Below, piece by piece: positions 1 to 7,068 of a stretch of 8,461 nucleotides of DNA (position 1 is the stretch's first letter; the number at the start of each line of letters is the position of its first letter). This DNA is from Planctomycetota bacterium (lineage in GTDB: Bacteria > Planctomycetota > Planctomycetia > Gemmatales > Gemmataceae): NCBI GenBank assembly GCA_018970845.1, contig JAGWVO010000147.1:1-8461 (forward strand), written 5' to 3'. The translations under genes and the position numbers were made by a program. Under the pieces are notes generated by a model. It made no database searches. It worked only from the letters and a program-made list of their open reading frames with translations, and had not been told where the DNA came from.

Positions 1-65
1 ATATCGTAGGGCGAGGGTTTCGGCGCGGGCTGGCAGGCGACAAGCGCCGTCAACAAGGCAAGCAT
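1..65 (-). CDS. Probable lipoprotein, N-terminus only (runs off left edge)
   Basis: Only the first 21 codons are present. They begin MLALLTALVACQPAPKPS: a hydrophobic stretch, then L-V-A-C, which fits a lipobox with Cys11 as the lipidated residue, then a proline-rich linker of the kind that tethers lipoproteins. The start ATG at 65 has a GGAG Shine-Dalgarno eight bases upstream. A GTG six codons earlier in the same frame is possible but has a weaker ribosome site. The signal is short and lacks the usual positive charge at its N-terminus, which lowers confidence. The gene lies 43 bases after the thioredoxin-TPR gene on the same strand and would be the sixth member of the operon. The mature domain is outside the window, so no function can be given. 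Confidence 0.5.
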   Translation of the reverse strand, partial: MLALLTALVACQPAPKPSPYD

Positions 66-108
66 GGGATCGGCTCCGGCCACGCCTCGACCGGATCCGC
101 CTTGCGCC

Positions 109-975
109 CTAGCAGAGCAGCATCATGAGCCGGGCCCGGTAATCCTGGGTGACGGGATGGGCGTCGCCCAGCGCATGGAAGACCTGAATCATCGCCTCGC
201 GCGCCGGACCGGTCAACAGCGCCTGGTCACCCTCGGCGGCCTCGATCAGCTCCTCGAGCGCCAGCTCGTATTCGCCCGCCGCGGCCAGCCGGCAGCCCAG
301 CTCATAGCGGGCCCGGGCCTTCTCCTTGCCCGTCGCCGACGCCGCCTTGGCCCGGGCCGCCTCGATGTCCGCCGGCCCGGGAACCTTCTCGGCGAACCAG
401 GCCCGCGCCTTCAGCGCCAGCGCCTCGTCGCCCAGGGGGCCGCCGCCGGTGACATTGTCGAGCAGGGTCATCACCTCGGCCTTCTCGCCGCGGCCCAACA
501 GAATCCGCGCCAGGCCCACGCGCGCCTGGTCGAGGAACTCCTCGCCCTTGAGCGCCTCCCGGTAGAGCGTCTCGGCGCCGTCGAGGTCGCCGGACTGCTC
601 GCGCGCCAGCGCCATCTCGGCCATGTTCTCCTCCTTGCTGGGCAGGAGGCCGTCGAGAAGCTGGGCCAGGGCCTTCTCGGGAATCATTCCCTGCACGCGG
701 TCGATCGGCCGGCCGTCGCGGAAAATCAAAATATCCGGAATGGAGCTGATCTGGAAAGCCGCCGCCAGCCGGGGCTCGGCTTCCACATTCACCTTCGCCA
801 ACGCGACCTTGCCGCCCCTTTCCCGGACCAGCTTCTCCAGGATCGGCTTCATCTGCATGCAGGGCTGGCACCATGGCGCCCAGAAGTCCACCAGCACGGG
901 GACCTCCGACTTCACCACGCGGGCCTCGAACTCCTTGATCCCGCAATCAAAGACAAAATCCTCCGCCATCGACAT
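109..975 (-). CDS. Thioredoxin-TPR protein, YbbN/CnoX-like co-chaperone
   Basis: This 288-residue protein has an N-terminal thioredoxin fold (about 1-110) and a C-terminal helical TPR-like region (about 115-288). The active site reads W-C36-Q-P-C39, with the cis-proline at Pro80 in S-S-I-P. The TPR part includes a block near the end (GDAHPVTQDYRARL) that strongly resembles the C-terminus of YbbN/CnoX proteins. Known relatives are cytoplasmic holdases that protect unfolded proteins and pass them to GroEL or DnaK; some carry a redox-active CxxC and some do not. Both cysteines are kept here, so thiol chemistry is plausible. No signal peptide is seen, so it should be cytosolic. The chosen ATG (975) shares its A with the TGA of the upstream gene (TGATG) and has GGGGAG eight bases before it, suggesting coupled translation. 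A second in-frame ATG at 969 is possible. The frame stays open upstream but only as a shadow of the DUF1501 gene. Confidence 0.88.
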   Translation of the reverse strand: MSMAEDFVFDCGIKEFEARVVKSEVPVLVDFWAPWCQPCMQMKPILEKLVRERGGKVALAKVNVEAEPRLAAAFQISSIPDILIFRDGRPIDRVQGMIPEKALAQLLDGLLPSKEENMAEMALAREQSGDLDGAETLYREALKGEEFLDQARVGLARILLGRGEKAEVMTLLDNVTGGGPLGDEALALKARAWFAEKVPGPADIEAARAKAASATGKEKARARYELGCRLAAAGEYELALEELIEAAEGDQALLTGPAREAMIQVFHALGDAHPVTQDYRARLMMLLC

Positions 976-1943
976 CACGCGTTCTCCCCGATTGCCGACG
1001 CCCCGGTTCCCAGGGCCCGGGCCATCATTCCATGCAGCGACGAAAGCGGAACCGGATCGGAAACGGGAAACGCCCCGTCGCGGTCGGTGGCTCCCACCAC
1101 CAGGCCCCGCGGCGCTCCAGCGCCGAACACCAGGCCGCTCCATGCGCCCGTCCAGTGGTCGCGGCCGCCCCGGGCGTTCAACCGGGGAGACCTTCCCATC
1201 TCGCCGGCCACCACCACCAGCACCCGGTCCCACAAACCCCGCGCCTCGAGGGTGTCGATCAGCCAGCCCAGCCCATGGTCGAGGGATGGCGCCAAATGGT
1301 CGCGGTAATCCGACAGCGTGCCCGCCAGGGCCCCCATGTCGGCGTGGCAATCCCAGGTGATCCGGTTGAACACGGTCTCGGCGGTGTTCACCGTCACCAT
1401 CCGCGATCCCCTCGACAGCGCCTCGAGCGCCTCGCCGAACAACCGGACCGGGTTCGGCTGGTGGCCCGCGACCGCCCATCCGCACGATTCCTCGGCGGCC
1501 TCCTGACCGGTGGCGGCCGCCTGGCCCAAGGTTCCAACGCGCCCGGGAACCGCCTTGCCGTTGGCTCCGCGCGCCAAACCCGAAGCATGGACGGTTGCGC
1601 TGGCCGTTCCCGTGTTGAGGATGCGAAAGCCGGCCTCGTGGGTGGGTTCCGCGTCGTGGTGAAGGGTGCGCACCAAGGTCACGCGGTCGAGGCGGTCGGC
1701 CAGCCTCGGGAACAGTTCGCCAAGCCGCGCGCCCGGCACACGGGTGGCGATCGAACCGAAAGGTCCCCGGCATTCGGAAGCCGCGCCCGGCTTGGGATCC
1801 CAGGTGTCCAGTTGGGAGGGCCCGCCCACCAGGTGAACCAAGAGCACCTGCGCGCCGGAAGCGTTCGCGGCGCCCATGGCCCATCCCGCTGCCGTCACCG
1901 CGCCCGCGGTGCCCAGGAATTGCCGCCGATCCAGTCCTAGCAT
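975..1943 (-). CDS. Compact DUF1501 protein with Tat signal
   Basis: The 322-residue protein starts MLGLDRRQFLGTAG, a twin-arginine motif (R6-R7-x-F-L) followed by a hydrophobic stretch and a small-residue region near 26-31, so export through Tat is likely. DUF1501 hallmarks follow: GGPSQLDTWDPKP (40-52), a WDCH block (197-200) and GEMGRSPRLN...GGRDHW (248-264). The family belongs to the alkaline phosphatase/sulfatase-like superfamily; its activity is not firmly known and its genes are abundant in planctomycetes. This copy is short. Family members are usually well over 400 residues, and here the middle (about 110-165) is reduced and the protein ends soon after the 'DPVPLSSLHGMMARALG' block. 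The start has GGGGAGGA about five bases upstream. The gene follows the transglutaminase gene by 28 bases and overlaps the thioredoxin-TPR start by one base. A longer frame extends upstream to 2189 but lies within the transglutaminase gene. Confidence 0.85.
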   Translation of the reverse strand: MLGLDRRQFLGTAGAVTAAGWAMGAANASGAQVLLVHLVGGPSQLDTWDPKPGAASECRGPFGSIATRVPGARLGELFPRLADRLDRVTLVRTLHHDAEPTHEAGFRILNTGTASATVHASGLARGANGKAVPGRVGTLGQAAATGQEAAEESCGWAVAGHQPNPVRLFGEALEALSRGSRMVTVNTAETVFNRITWDCHADMGALAGTLSDYRDHLAPSLDHGLGWLIDTLEARGLWDRVLVVVAGEMGRSPRLNARGGRDHWTGAWSGLVFGAGAPRGLVVGATDRDGAFPVSDPVPLSSLHGMMARALGTGASAIGENA

Positions 1944-1971
1944 GGCATCCTCCCCTCGTGGACTCACCTGA

Positions 1972-4086
1972 TCAGCGTACCCGCCGGCGACGCCGCCGAG
2001 AAGATTCCCGCGCCACCGCCTCCAGGTCGCCCAGCCTTGAGAACAGCGCGCGCGCCGCTTCGGCGTCGGGCTCGGCTCCTGAAAATGACCAGCGATAATG
2101 CTCCTCGGCCAGCCATTCAGCGTCGGAAGCGCGCTTGGCCAAAACAGGGTCGGCCGTCCAACGCGCGGCCAGTTCCCTGGCCAGTTCAACAGGTGTCGTC
2201 GAGGCCTTGGGGCGAATCCCCTCCAGCGCCGCCAGGGCCCTCAGCCTTGGTACGATCTCCCGGCCGGCGCGCGCCGTCCGCGCCCGGGCCGACCGCGACA
2301 GCGCCAAGGCCCCCGCGCCCGCCGCGCAGGCCAGCGCCGGCCAGGCGCCGTTGGGGATTCCCCCAAACCCCGTGTCGGTCCACCAGTTCCGGAACTCGGC
2401 GACCAGCGGTTGCTGCTGGCTGATCCAGCCTCCCACCGCGCCAAGCCATCCCTCGGGCGCCTTCACCTCGGTCACCGACGCCGCCGCGGGCGTGGGATCG
2501 AGCAGCAGCCAGTCCCACGAAACGCGCTGCTGGGCGCCACCCATCTCGTAACGCGGAACCAGCGCCTCCACCCAACTATGGGCGTGGTGGTTCCTGATCA
2601 CATATTTCCCCTCCTCGTTGGCGTCGCAACCGCGGAATCCCTTCACCAGCCTCGCCGGAATGCCCACCGAACGCAGGGTCAAAGCCAACCCGGAGGCGAA
2701 CCGCTCGCAATGCCCGCGCCTGGTGTTCTTGAGGAAGTCGACGACCGGATCGAGGGAAAGATCCGACCTTTCAAGGTCGAGGGTGTATTCATATTGGCCC
2801 GACTCGGCGAAGAACCGGCACAGCCGACGCGCCGACGCCTCGAACATCGCCGGCGGCATGCTGCCCGGCCTGCCGGGGGTGTCGCGCAGCGCCTTCAGGG
2901 GAAGCGACCCCTCCGCGTGGCGCGACGGGCCTTCGGCGCCATCGGCGAGCGACTCGAGCAGCTCCCATCCCCAAGGCCTCATGGCCTCGGGGCTCGAAAG
3001 CAGGTCTTCCAGACGGAACCGGTTGTCCACATCGTCCTGCAGGGGCGTGCGCTCCCTCGGGGCCCCGGCCGCCACGATCTGCTGGTAGGCAAGCTGACGC
3101 CTCACCAGCCCCCTGCGGCCCGGCGAGGGCACGGGAAGGAACAACGGCGGGTCGGCGATCACCGGCGTGGTGATCTCCTGCGAGACCACCCGGAAGCTCA
3201 AGAGGTTCTGCCGCGAGGTCATCGTCGGCAGCGGCGGGAGCGCCATCGGAACCCCCCGGCCGCCCGTCGTGGAGGTTGAACCGCGCCACCGGCCCGCCCG
3301 GTAAATCTCCAGGTCGACGGCGCGGAACCTCTGGTCGGCCGGCACCGTGGTCGGACGCCCCTGTTGGTCGTTGGCGTCGAACTCGATCGCCACCTCGTCG
3401 TCAAGCTCAAGCCGTCCCTGGTGGTTCAGGTCGATCTCCGTGCCGTATCCGGTCGCCATCCTCGAGGCCCCGAAGGTCGAACCGGGGTTCCACAACGGCA
3501 CATCGGCGCCCGGCAGGATGAAGTAGGCGACAACAGCCGCGGCCCCCAGCAGCGTTCCCTCGGCGAGGATGGTCCTGAAGCCCGGCCACGCTCCCCCCGA
3601 CAGCCTCGAGCGAAGGCTCGCCAGCCCCAGCATGGCATGGAGCGCCAGCGGCGCCACCATCACCTCCTCCGCGCCCAGCACGCAGCCCAGCGCCGTCTGC
3701 ACCATGCCCAGCCCGTGCAGCACCCAGAAGTCGCGCGGCAGTTGCCGCCTCACCAGCTTCACCGCCGTCAGCAGCGGAATGAGCGCGGCCACGGGAGGGA
3801 TCAGCGCCACCGAGATCGGCAGGAACCGGCTGCCCACGGCCTGCGCCACGGCCCACGAACCGCCGATGACACCGATCAGCCCGCCCAGCAGCACGCCGGC
3901 CCAGTCGGCGAGCGGCTTGCGCCCTTCCGTCCGCTCCTCGTAGGCGACCGCCGCGATCGGCGCGCACAATATCAACGCCAGCACCGGCCACGGCAGGAAC
4001 TCGCGCTCCGTCGCCATCAGGAAGGCCGACGAGACGATGAGCGCGGCGTGGAGCAGGCGGCGGTCGTGCCGGTCGGTTTCCGTCAT
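1972..4086 (-). CDS. Membrane transglutaminase-like protein, TgpA/DUF3488 type
   Basis: The protein has 704 residues. About seven hydrophobic segments occupy residues 11-193 (the DUF3488-type membrane domain), followed by a large extracytoplasmic region, a further membrane segment near 579-597 and a C-terminal tail of about 105 residues, probably cytoplasmic and resembling DUF4129. The transglutaminase core is clear: Cys460 in R-R-G-H-C-E-R-F-A, His503 in H-A-H-S-W-V-E and Asp530 in L-L-L-D-P-T-P form the expected catalytic triad. Family members such as Pseudomonas TgpA are inner-membrane proteins with the core domain in the periplasm; the physiological substrates are not established. The start ATG (4086) overlaps the stop of the DUF58 gene by four bases (ATGA) and has GGGAGGA seven bases upstream. 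The protein ends in a run of arginines (SSRRRRRRVR). The MoxR-DUF58-transglutaminase gene order is a conserved module. Confidence 0.93.
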   Translation of the reverse strand: MTETDRHDRRLLHAALIVSSAFLMATEREFLPWPVLALILCAPIAAVAYEERTEGRKPLADWAGVLLGGLIGVIGGSWAVAQAVGSRFLPISVALIPPVAALIPLLTAVKLVRRQLPRDFWVLHGLGMVQTALGCVLGAEEVMVAPLALHAMLGLASLRSRLSGGAWPGFRTILAEGTLLGAAAVVAYFILPGADVPLWNPGSTFGASRMATGYGTEIDLNHQGRLELDDEVAIEFDANDQQGRPTTVPADQRFRAVDLEIYRAGRWRGSTSTTGGRGVPMALPPLPTMTSRQNLLSFRVVSQEITTPVIADPPLFLPVPSPGRRGLVRRQLAYQQIVAAGAPRERTPLQDDVDNRFRLEDLLSSPEAMRPWGWELLESLADGAEGPSRHAEGSLPLKALRDTPGRPGSMPPAMFEASARRLCRFFAESGQYEYTLDLERSDLSLDPVVDFLKNTRRGHCERFASGLALTLRSVGIPARLVKGFRGCDANEEGKYVIRNHHAHSWVEALVPRYEMGGAQQRVSWDWLLLDPTPAAASVTEVKAPEGWLGAVGGWISQQQPLVAEFRNWWTDTGFGGIPNGAWPALACAAGAGALALSRSARARTARAGREIVPRLRALAALEGIRPKASTTPVELARELAARWTADPVLAKRASDAEWLAEEHYRWSFSGAEPDAEAARALFSRLGDLEAVARESSRRRRRRVR

Positions 4087-5156
4087 GACGGATCCTCCCG
4101 GGCGCCATACCAGGTCAGCGAGCCGGCCTCTCCCGGGCGCACGCGCCGGGCGGGCCCGCCCTGCAGGGCCTCGGGAATCCGCGCCCGCCCCCTGCCCAGC
4201 GCCAAAACCGGCGCGCCGCGCCTCCAGGCGGGGCCGACCGCCGGAAATACCCCCTCTCCGGATGCGCAATGGGCCAAAGCCTCGAGCATTTCGGAAACCG
4301 GCGTTCCCGAGGCTCCGGTGTGGATCGCGGCGGGGCGGTCACCGGCCACCAGCAGGCCGAGCCAGCGCCCCTGGCCCCTTCCCCAGGCCCAAGCCACGCT
4401 CGCCGCCAGGTCCACCAGCGCCTCCCCGTCGTCGCCTTCGGTCGGGTCGACCAGAACCACCAGCGATTCCTCGCGCGGCTGTTCGTGCTCGCGCACCATC
4501 CGCACGCCCGTCCGCGCCGTCGTCCGCCAGTGCACCAGCCGCGGGCTGTCGCCAGCCCGCCAGGTCCTCAGGCCATGGAACTCCTCGCCCGCCGCCACGG
4601 CCAGCTCGCAGCCGGCCTCCGGCATGGCGCTCTTGCCCTCGCCCGCCTGCCTGATCCAGGCGGCCATGGCGCGAATGTCCACCCTGCCCCGCCGCGGCAG
4701 CACCAGCACCCGTTCCCCTCCCAGGATGTCCCTGCGCGCCTCCACCAGGCCGTAGGGCCCGCTTCCCGACAGCAGGGCCGAAGGCAGCGGCATCCAGCCC
4801 CGCGCGAGCGGTTGCACCGACAGCCATGCCTCCTCGTCGGAACGGCTCATCAGCAACGACTGGCCCGCGTGGTCGGGCCACGACATCCGCGCCGGCAGAA
4901 CCCCTTCCCCCTCGAGCCAGGCCTGCACGCGAACAACGCCCGGAACGCCCGCCTCAAGCGCGTGGTCGTCGCGAACCGCCACCCGCGCGCGTGCCAGGCC
5001 CGCCCCGCACCTCGCCGCGTTCCAAGCCAGGGCCGCCAACATCCAGCACGAAAGCAGCAGCAAAAGGCCGATCCCCTTGGCCACCGACAGCGCCAGCAGG
5101 CACGCCGCCACCCCCAGCCAAACCATGCCGGTGGTGGTCAGGGCGCGTGGCAGCAT
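4083..5156 (-). CDS. DUF58 family protein
   Basis: The 357-residue protein has two close hydrophobic segments at its N-terminus (about 9-26 and 28-46), a beta-rich middle and the DUF58 signature A-G-D-S-P-R-L-V-H-W-R-T-T-A-R at 201-215, where G-D-x-x-R and the W are the family landmarks. The C-terminal part (about 230-320) resembles a reduced von Willebrand A-like fold, as is common in this family; a DxSxS metal site is not evident. DUF58 proteins are encoded next to MoxR ATPases and transglutaminases and are thought to work with them, but no reaction is known. The start at 5156 lies 22 bases after the MoxR gene stop; its ribosome site is weak (GCGGAA), so reinitiation after MoxR may matter. 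A second in-frame ATG ten codons later has no visible ribosome site. The stop overlaps the transglutaminase start by four bases. Confidence 0.9.
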   Translation of the reverse strand: MLPRALTTTGMVWLGVAACLLALSVAKGIGLLLLLSCWMLAALAWNAARCGAGLARARVAVRDDHALEAGVPGVVRVQAWLEGEGVLPARMSWPDHAGQSLLMSRSDEEAWLSVQPLARGWMPLPSALLSGSGPYGLVEARRDILGGERVLVLPRRGRVDIRAMAAWIRQAGEGKSAMPEAGCELAVAAGEEFHGLRTWRAGDSPRLVHWRTTARTGVRMVREHEQPREESLVVLVDPTEGDDGEALVDLAASVAWAWGRGQGRWLGLLVAGDRPAAIHTGASGTPVSEMLEALAHCASGEGVFPAVGPAWRRGAPVLALGRGRARIPEALQGGPARRVRPGEAGSLTWYGAREDPS

Positions 5157-5178
5157 GGGGCGGTTCCGCGGGACGGGG

Positions 5179-6177
5179 TCAGCCGGGTACGGGAATCTTC
5201 TCGACAATTTGCCGAAGCGCCTCGCCGGCGGCGTGGGCCTGGGCGTGGCCGTGGCGTGCGAGCAGGCGGTGCGCGAGCACAGGCTGGGCCAATCCCTTGA
5301 TGTCATCGGGCGTGACATAGGCCCGGCCGGAGAGCATCGCCTGCGCCTGCGCCGCGCGGTAGTAGCCCAGCGCCGCGCGCGTGCTGCCCCCCACGCGGAT
5401 TTCGGGATGGTGCCGCGTTCCCTCGACGATCGACAGCAGGTAGTCGGCCAACGCCGGCGCCACCCGCACCTGCCTCGCTTGCCGTTGAAGGGCCACCACC
5501 GCCCCCGGGTCGAGGCACGCCTCGACACCATCGATCGGGTCGCCCAGGCGGTGCGACTCGAGGATGGCCCTTTCGGCCTCGCGGTCGGGGTAACCGATCG
5601 TCAGGCGCATCATGAACCGGTCGAGCTGGCTTTCAGGAAGCGGGTAGGTTCCCTCGAACTCATGCGGGTTCTGGGTGGCAAGCACGAAAAAAGGCGGGCC
5701 AAGCGGATGCGTCTTGCCGTCGAGGCTCACCTTGGTTTCGGCCATCGCCTCCAAGAGCGCGCTCTGGGTGCGCGGGCTGGCGCGGTTGATCTCGTCCGCC
5801 AAGACCACATGGGCGAAAATCGGCCCCGGCACAAACTCGAATCCGCCCGTCTTGGGCGAAAGCACGCTGGTGCCGAGCAGGTCGCTGGGCAGCAGGTCGG
5901 GAGTGAACTGCACGCGGTTGAAATCGCCGCCCAGGCAGCGGGCCAGGGCCCGGGCCAGGAGCGTCTTGCCCGTGCCGGGAACATCCTCGAGCAGCAGGTG
6001 CCCCTCGGCGACCAGGCATACCCACGCCAGCCTCACAAGTTCGGGCTTGCCCAGAAAAACGCGGCCGACGGAACCGACCGCTTCGCGCAAAAGCGCCAAG
6101 TTGGGAGCGTCGCTGCCCGCGGCCGGTAGGTGGGCCGGGCCGGCCTTGCCGAAGCTGGCCTGGGGCGATGCGGTCAT
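5179..6177 (-). CDS. MoxR-family AAA+ ATPase
   Basis: The 332-residue protein shows every main AAA+ element: Walker A D-V-P-G-T-G-K71-T, Walker B V-V-L-A-D128-E129 followed by I-N-R-A, sensor 1 in A-T-Q-N170-P, and L-P-E-S-Q-L-D-R187-F, which carries the probable arginine finger. The C-terminal part (about 235-330) is the helical lid. These features and the wording of the motifs place it in the MoxR group, which act as ATP-driven chaperones that mature or remodel partner proteins, typically those encoded beside them. Here the partners would be the DUF58 and transglutaminase proteins. It is the first gene of the minus-strand operon. The start has AGGA about eight bases upstream. The first 25 residues are Ala/Pro/Gly-rich and probably disordered. 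The length is normal for the family. Confidence 0.95.
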   Translation of the reverse strand: MTASPQASFGKAGPAHLPAAGSDAPNLALLREAVGSVGRVFLGKPELVRLAWVCLVAEGHLLLEDVPGTGKTLLARALARCLGGDFNRVQFTPDLLPSDLLGTSVLSPKTGGFEFVPGPIFAHVVLADEINRASPRTQSALLEAMAETKVSLDGKTHPLGPPFFVLATQNPHEFEGTYPLPESQLDRFMMRLTIGYPDREAERAILESHRLGDPIDGVEACLDPGAVVALQRQARQVRVAPALADYLLSIVEGTRHHPEIRVGGSTRAALGYYRAAQAQAMLSGRAYVTPDDIKGLAQPVLAHRLLARHGHAQAHAAGEALRQIVEKIPVPG

Positions 6178-6269
6178 GGGCGAGTCCTGTGCCAGCCGGG
6201 GGTTGGCTTATTCATCTAGTATAGGAAATGAAAGGCCTGCGCGAAACCGCGCGTGATCGGGGGAAGACG
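6178..6269. promoter_or_regulatory. Divergent promoter region between moxR-type operon and DUF3050 gene
   Basis: This 92-base spacer serves two divergent genes. On the minus strand TATACT (6223-6218) is a good -10 match, but the -35 position 17 bases upstream (TTTCGC) is poor. The same bases read TAGTAT on the plus strand, so the two transcripts could share one melting site; no plus-strand -35 is seen at proper spacing. Between 6239 and 6252, GCGCG-AAAC-CGCGC can form a hairpin in the leader of the DUF3050 transcript, just before its ribosome site. At 6191-6207 GCCAGCC-GGG-GGTTGGC forms an imperfect inverted repeat. Confidence 0.4.
6218..6223 (-). promoter_or_regulatory. Candidate -10 box for the MoxR-led operon
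   Basis: TATACT on the minus strand matches the housekeeping -10 consensus at five of six bases and stands in a small AT-rich island in GC-rich DNA. It lies about 40 bases before the MoxR start codon. No convincing -35 accompanies it. Confidence 0.35.
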
Positions 6270-7052
6270 ATGGTGCTGGCGGCCGGTGAGTCGATCAATT
6301 CCCTGAGGTCGGCGCTGGTCGACCACTCCCTTTACGCGGCGATGACCACCCCGGACCGGGTGGTGGTCTTCCTCGAGCACCATGTTTGGGCCGTTTGGGA
6401 CTTCATGTCGCTGCTCAAGGCCCTGCAGGCGCGGCTTACCTGCGTCTCGGTTCCATGGGTTCCCCCCGCCGACACCGAAGCGTCGCGCCTCATCAACTCG
6501 ATCGTTCTGGGGGAGGAAAGCGACGACGACGGCGAGGGCCGCCACGCCAGCCACTTCGACCTTTACCACCGCGCCATGGTCCAGGCGGGGGCCGACACCT
6601 CGCCCATCGACCGCTTCATCGCGGCCCTGCGCATGGGCGCGGGGTGGCGGCAAGCCCTCGCCGAGGCGCGTCTTCCCGCCTTCGTGACGGATTTCGTCTC
6701 CCTCAACCTGTCGATCGCCACAGGCGACGACCTGCCCGCCATCGCCGCGGCGTTCACGCTGGGCCGGGAAGACCTGATCCCGCGGATGTTCCCTCCGCTC
6801 CTCAGGGAACTCGCGGCGCGGCACCCCGGTCGGTTCGACCGCCTCGCGCACTACCTCGAGCGGCATGTGGAACTCGATGGCGAGGACCACGGCCCCGCCG
6901 CGGGAAAACTGCTCGCCTCCATGTGCCGCACCGCCGGCGACGCCGAGCGGGCGATGGCGGCGGCCGAATCGTGCCTCCGGGCCCGCCTCGGGCTGTGGGA
7001 TGGCATCCTCGCGTCGTTCCGGCCCCCCTTGGCCGGCCTCACCGGGCCGTGA
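6270..7052 (+). CDS. DUF3050 family protein (heme-oxygenase-like fold)
   Basis: The 260-residue protein carries blocks I associate with DUF3050: F-L-E-H-H-V-W-A-V-W-D-F-M-S-L-L-K at 34-50, V-P-W-V-P-P at 61-66, L-G-E-E-S-D near 80-85, S-H-F-D-L-Y at 94-99, G-R-E-D-L-I-P at 165-171 and Y-L-E-R-H-V-E-L-D-G-E-D-H-G at 195-208. The family is all-helical and placed in the heme-oxygenase-like superfamily; its activity is not established. Several conserved acidic and histidine residues (E36, H37/H38, H95, E167, E197, H199, D203, H207) could bind metal, which is an inference. I chose ATG 6270 because GGGGGAAG stands just before it and the DUF3050 homology starts soon after; ATG 6228, in frame and 14 codons earlier, has only a badly spaced AGGA. 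No signal peptide or membrane segment is seen. It is divergent from the MoxR operon and followed by tRNA-Ser 16 bases later. Confidence 0.85.
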   Translation: MVLAAGESINSLRSALVDHSLYAAMTTPDRVVVFLEHHVWAVWDFMSLLKALQARLTCVSVPWVPPADTEASRLINSIVLGEESDDDGEGRHASHFDLYHRAMVQAGADTSPIDRFIAALRMGAGWRQALAEARLPAFVTDFVSLNLSIATGDDLPAIAAAFTLGREDLIPRMFPPLLRELAARHPGRFDRLAHYLERHVELDGEDHGPAAGKLLASMCRTAGDAERAMAAAESCLRARLGLWDGILASFRPPLAGLTGP

Positions 7053-7058
7053 TACACT
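7029..7058 (+). promoter_or_regulatory. Candidate promoter of tRNA-Ser
   Basis: TTGGCC (7029-7034) and TACACT (7053-7058) are separated by 18 bases and end 10 bases before the tRNA 5' end. The -10 is a fair match, the -35 only partial. The -35 would lie within the 3' end of the DUF3050 coding region. Cotranscription with that gene is the alternative. Confidence 0.35.
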
Positions 7059-7068
7059 AGCTTCTTAC

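Noticed and set aside
64..1308. Long plus-strand open frame of 414 codons, and others like it (1032-1940, 2098-3279, 3364-4755, 4269-5300, 5077-6129)
   Set aside because: They lie antisense to well-supported minus-strand genes, have low-complexity Arg/Pro/Gln/His-rich products and no recognisable domain. Long antisense frames are expected in DNA this GC-rich.
976..1884. Upstream extension of the thioredoxin frame (591 codons in total), which could suggest a fusion protein
   Set aside because: The extension is an Arg/Gly-rich out-of-frame reading of the DUF1501 gene. The ATG at 975 has a good ribosome site and couples with the DUF1501 stop.
6228..6269. Earlier ATG for the DUF3050 gene
   Set aside because: AGGA is only two bases before it, too close, and the 14 extra residues do not resemble the family; the ATG at 6270 has a properly placed GGGGGAAG.
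6386..7060. Plus-strand frame of 224 codons overlapping the DUF3050 gene
   Set aside because: Arg/Gly/Pro-rich out-of-frame shadow; the DUF3050 frame has clear family motifs.
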